Shown here one piece after another: positions 6,353-7,134 of a DNA stretch of 7,134 nucleotides. The translations under genes and the position numbers were made by a program. Source of the stretch: Planctomycetota bacterium (lineage in GTDB: Bacteria; Planctomycetota; Brocadiia; JAJRTI01). A model generated the notes under the pieces. It was not told the origin of the DNA and made no database searches. It worked only from the letters and a program-made list of their open reading frames with translations. Position 1 is the first letter of the stretch; the number at the start of each line of letters is the position of its first letter. The stretch is from assembly GCA_024278415.1 (NCBI GenBank), contig JAJRTI010000432.1:1-7134 (forward strand), read 5' to 3'.

Positions 6353-6481
6353 CCTGGTGACGGTCCACAAGCCAATCGATTCATCCCAATCGTTTGCCCA
6401 GGCCTACCCCGCATTTCTCACCAGCCCGGAATAGAAGTGTCGGAAAAGTGGCCGTCTGAAGACCTGACCGGCCCAGGCGGA

Positions 6482-6508
6482 CGCGTAGGTTGAGCAACAA
6501 CCTGCGCG
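6482..6508 (+). promoter_or_regulatory. Stem-loop in the leader of the GH32-like gene
   Basis: CGCGTAGGTTG (6482-6492) pairs with CAACCTGCGCG (6498-6508): eleven pairs including one G-U, closing a 5-nt loop AGCAA. No U-run follows, so it is not a standard terminator. It lies about 97 nt before the start codon, within the predicted leader, and does not match any riboswitch class I recognise. Confidence 0.5.
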
Positions 6509-6589
6509 CGTCGAATCGGAGGGGCTGCCCCTTCGGGCTACGCCGTTTCCTTGACGCCCTGGGCCAGGCGGCGCCTCCACACGCCGAAA

Positions 6590-6595
6590 AAGGAG
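6590..6595 (+). promoter_or_regulatory. Ribosome binding site deciding the GTG start of the GH32-like gene
   Basis: AAGGAG lies 9 nt before GTG 6605-6607. No ATG follows before the signal peptide and mature domain begin, so GTG is the start. Confidence 0.75.
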
Positions 6596-6604
6596 CAAGT
6601 AAAC

Positions 6605-7134
6605 GTGTCCAAGACGACGGCTTGCCTTGCCGCCGCACTGCTGGCCTGCGTGGCCGCGTACGCGGCCGACGACATCCTCCTCGCGGACTTCGAGGGCCTG
6701 GACTACGGCGACTGGGTCGCGGCCGGCGAAGCGTTCGGCCCCGGACCCGCGCATGGCACGCTGAAGCGGCAACACCCTGTCAGCGGCTTCCTCGGCAAGG
6801 GGCTGGTCAACACCTACTTCAAGGGCGACCGCACCGTGGGCACGCTGACGAGCCCGGAGTTCACGATCCAGCGCAAGTTCATCAATTTTCTGGTTGCCGG
6901 CGGCCCGCACGAAGGGGCGACTTGCATCAACCTGATCGTCGATGGCAAGCCGGTCCGCACGACGACCGGCGCCAATGATAGGCCCCACGGCACCGAACAC
7001 CTCGACTGGGCCACGTGGGACGTGTCGGAGTTCATGGGCAAGCCGGTCCGCATCAAGATCATCGACGACTACACTGGGGGCTGGGGCCATATCAACGTGG
7101 ACCACATCTGCCAGAGCGACTCCCCAAAGTCCAA
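6605..7134 (+). CDS. Secreted GH32-like (levanase-type) protein, N-terminal domain, 3' partial
   Basis: 176 codons from a GTG start to the right edge, frame still open. Residues 1-20 are a signal peptide: basic SKTT, hydrophobic core LAAALLACVAA, likely cleavage after AYA, mature ADDILLADFEG. Residues 24-172 form a beta-rich domain with the pattern DFEGLDYGDW ... FGPGPA ... GFLGKGLVNTY ... GTLTSPEFTI ... INFLVAGG ... INLIVDGK ... LDWATWDVSEFMGK ... GGWGHINVDHI. This is the carbohydrate-binding-like lead domain (CBM66-like) that precedes the five-bladed propeller in many planctomycete and Bacteroidota levanase or fructosidase-like GH32 proteins. The catalytic domain and its acidic residues lie outside, so enzymatic activity and substrate cannot be confirmed; some proteins carry this domain on other catalytic cores. 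Expected location is periplasm or outside the cell. Transcribed away from the rest of the window. Confidence 0.75.
   Translation, partial: MSKTTACLAAALLACVAAYAADDILLADFEGLDYGDWVAAGEAFGPGPAHGTLKRQHPVSGFLGKGLVNTYFKGDRTVGTLTSPEFTIQRKFINFLVAGGPHEGATCINLIVDGKPVRTTTGANDRPHGTEHLDWATWDVSEFMGKPVRIKIIDDYTGGWGHINVDHICQSDSPKS

Larger units (their letters stand above)
6047..6604. other. Divergent intergenic region (558 bp) without a supported gene
   Basis: The region separates the minus-strand HTH/ompA unit from the plus-strand GH32-like gene. Open frames here are short, lack ribosome sites and have Arg/Pro/His-rich translations unlike real proteins. It holds the minus-strand promoter and leader hairpin near 6131-6193, a candidate plus-strand promoter near 6324-6352, and a stem-loop at 6482-6508. 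A second weaker stem in the minus-strand leader pairs CCGGA (6080-6084) with TCCGG (6092-6096). The remainder shows no feature I can name. Confidence 0.6.

Noticed and set aside
6225..6434. Short plus-strand open frame beginning TTG with a protein-like opening (HDTRFEVSVVLDG)
   Set aside because: The protein-like look ends after a dozen residues, there is no ribosome site, and the frame runs through the candidate promoter. A relic is possible but not supported.
6521..6538. Possible UUCG-type tetraloop hairpin near the GH32-like leader end
   Set aside because: Only two to four pairs can form around the loop and alternative registers compete; too weak to annotate.
6404..7105. 233-codon minus-strand open frame opposite the GH32-like gene
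   Set aside because: The plus frame has a signal peptide, a ribosome site and a recognised domain; the minus frame has none.

Overview
The window is GC-rich bacterial chromosome with ordinary housekeeping-type gene organisation. Gene styles point to the PVC superphylum or a neighbouring lineage, most likely Planctomycetota-like: a sugar-phosphate isomerase of the 'SSIGSPIGK' type, a split ResB/CcsA (System II) cytochrome c maturation pair, an excisionase-type helix-turn-helix protein with a long acidic tail, and a secreted protein starting with the N-terminal domain often seen on planctomycete GH32-like proteins. The assignment is inferred from protein style, not from a marker gene.

Layout from left to right. 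(1) 1-479, minus: N-terminal half of a sugar-phosphate isomerase/epimerase (TIM barrel), running off the left edge and interrupted by an in-frame TAA at codon 57, although its ribosome binding site and a near-consensus sigma-70 promoter (536-564) are intact. (2) 480-726: intergenic, with that promoter and a long GC-rich stem-loop (611-656). (3) 727-1590 and 1587-3788, minus: ccsA and resB, overlapping by the four bases ATGA and thus translationally coupled; together they encode the heme-handling apocytochrome c ligation machinery. (4) 3808-3841: a textbook intrinsic terminator on the minus strand, only 19 nt before the resB start. (5) 3884-4711, minus: an OmpA-family, coiled-coil, probably lipid-anchored peptidoglycan-binding protein. 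(6) 4751-6046, minus: a protein with an N-terminal excisionase-like HTH, about 290 residues of Asp/Glu/Ser-rich disordered sequence containing a degenerate 10-11 residue tandem repeat, and one C-terminal membrane helix. (7) 6047-6604: a 558-bp divergent intergenic region with a good minus-strand promoter, a weaker plus-strand promoter, and stem-loops in both leaders. (8) 6605-7134, plus: the start of a secreted GH32-like protein, cut by the right edge.

The HTH gene and the ompA-like gene are 39 nt apart and appear to be one transcription unit ended by the terminator. resB-ccsA form a second unit without an obvious promoter of their own. The most unusual items are the HTH-acidic-membrane protein paired with an OmpA-like envelope protein, the nonsense codon in an otherwise well-preserved isomerase, and the terminator abutting resB. 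No RNA genes, mobile elements or CRISPR arrays are visible.
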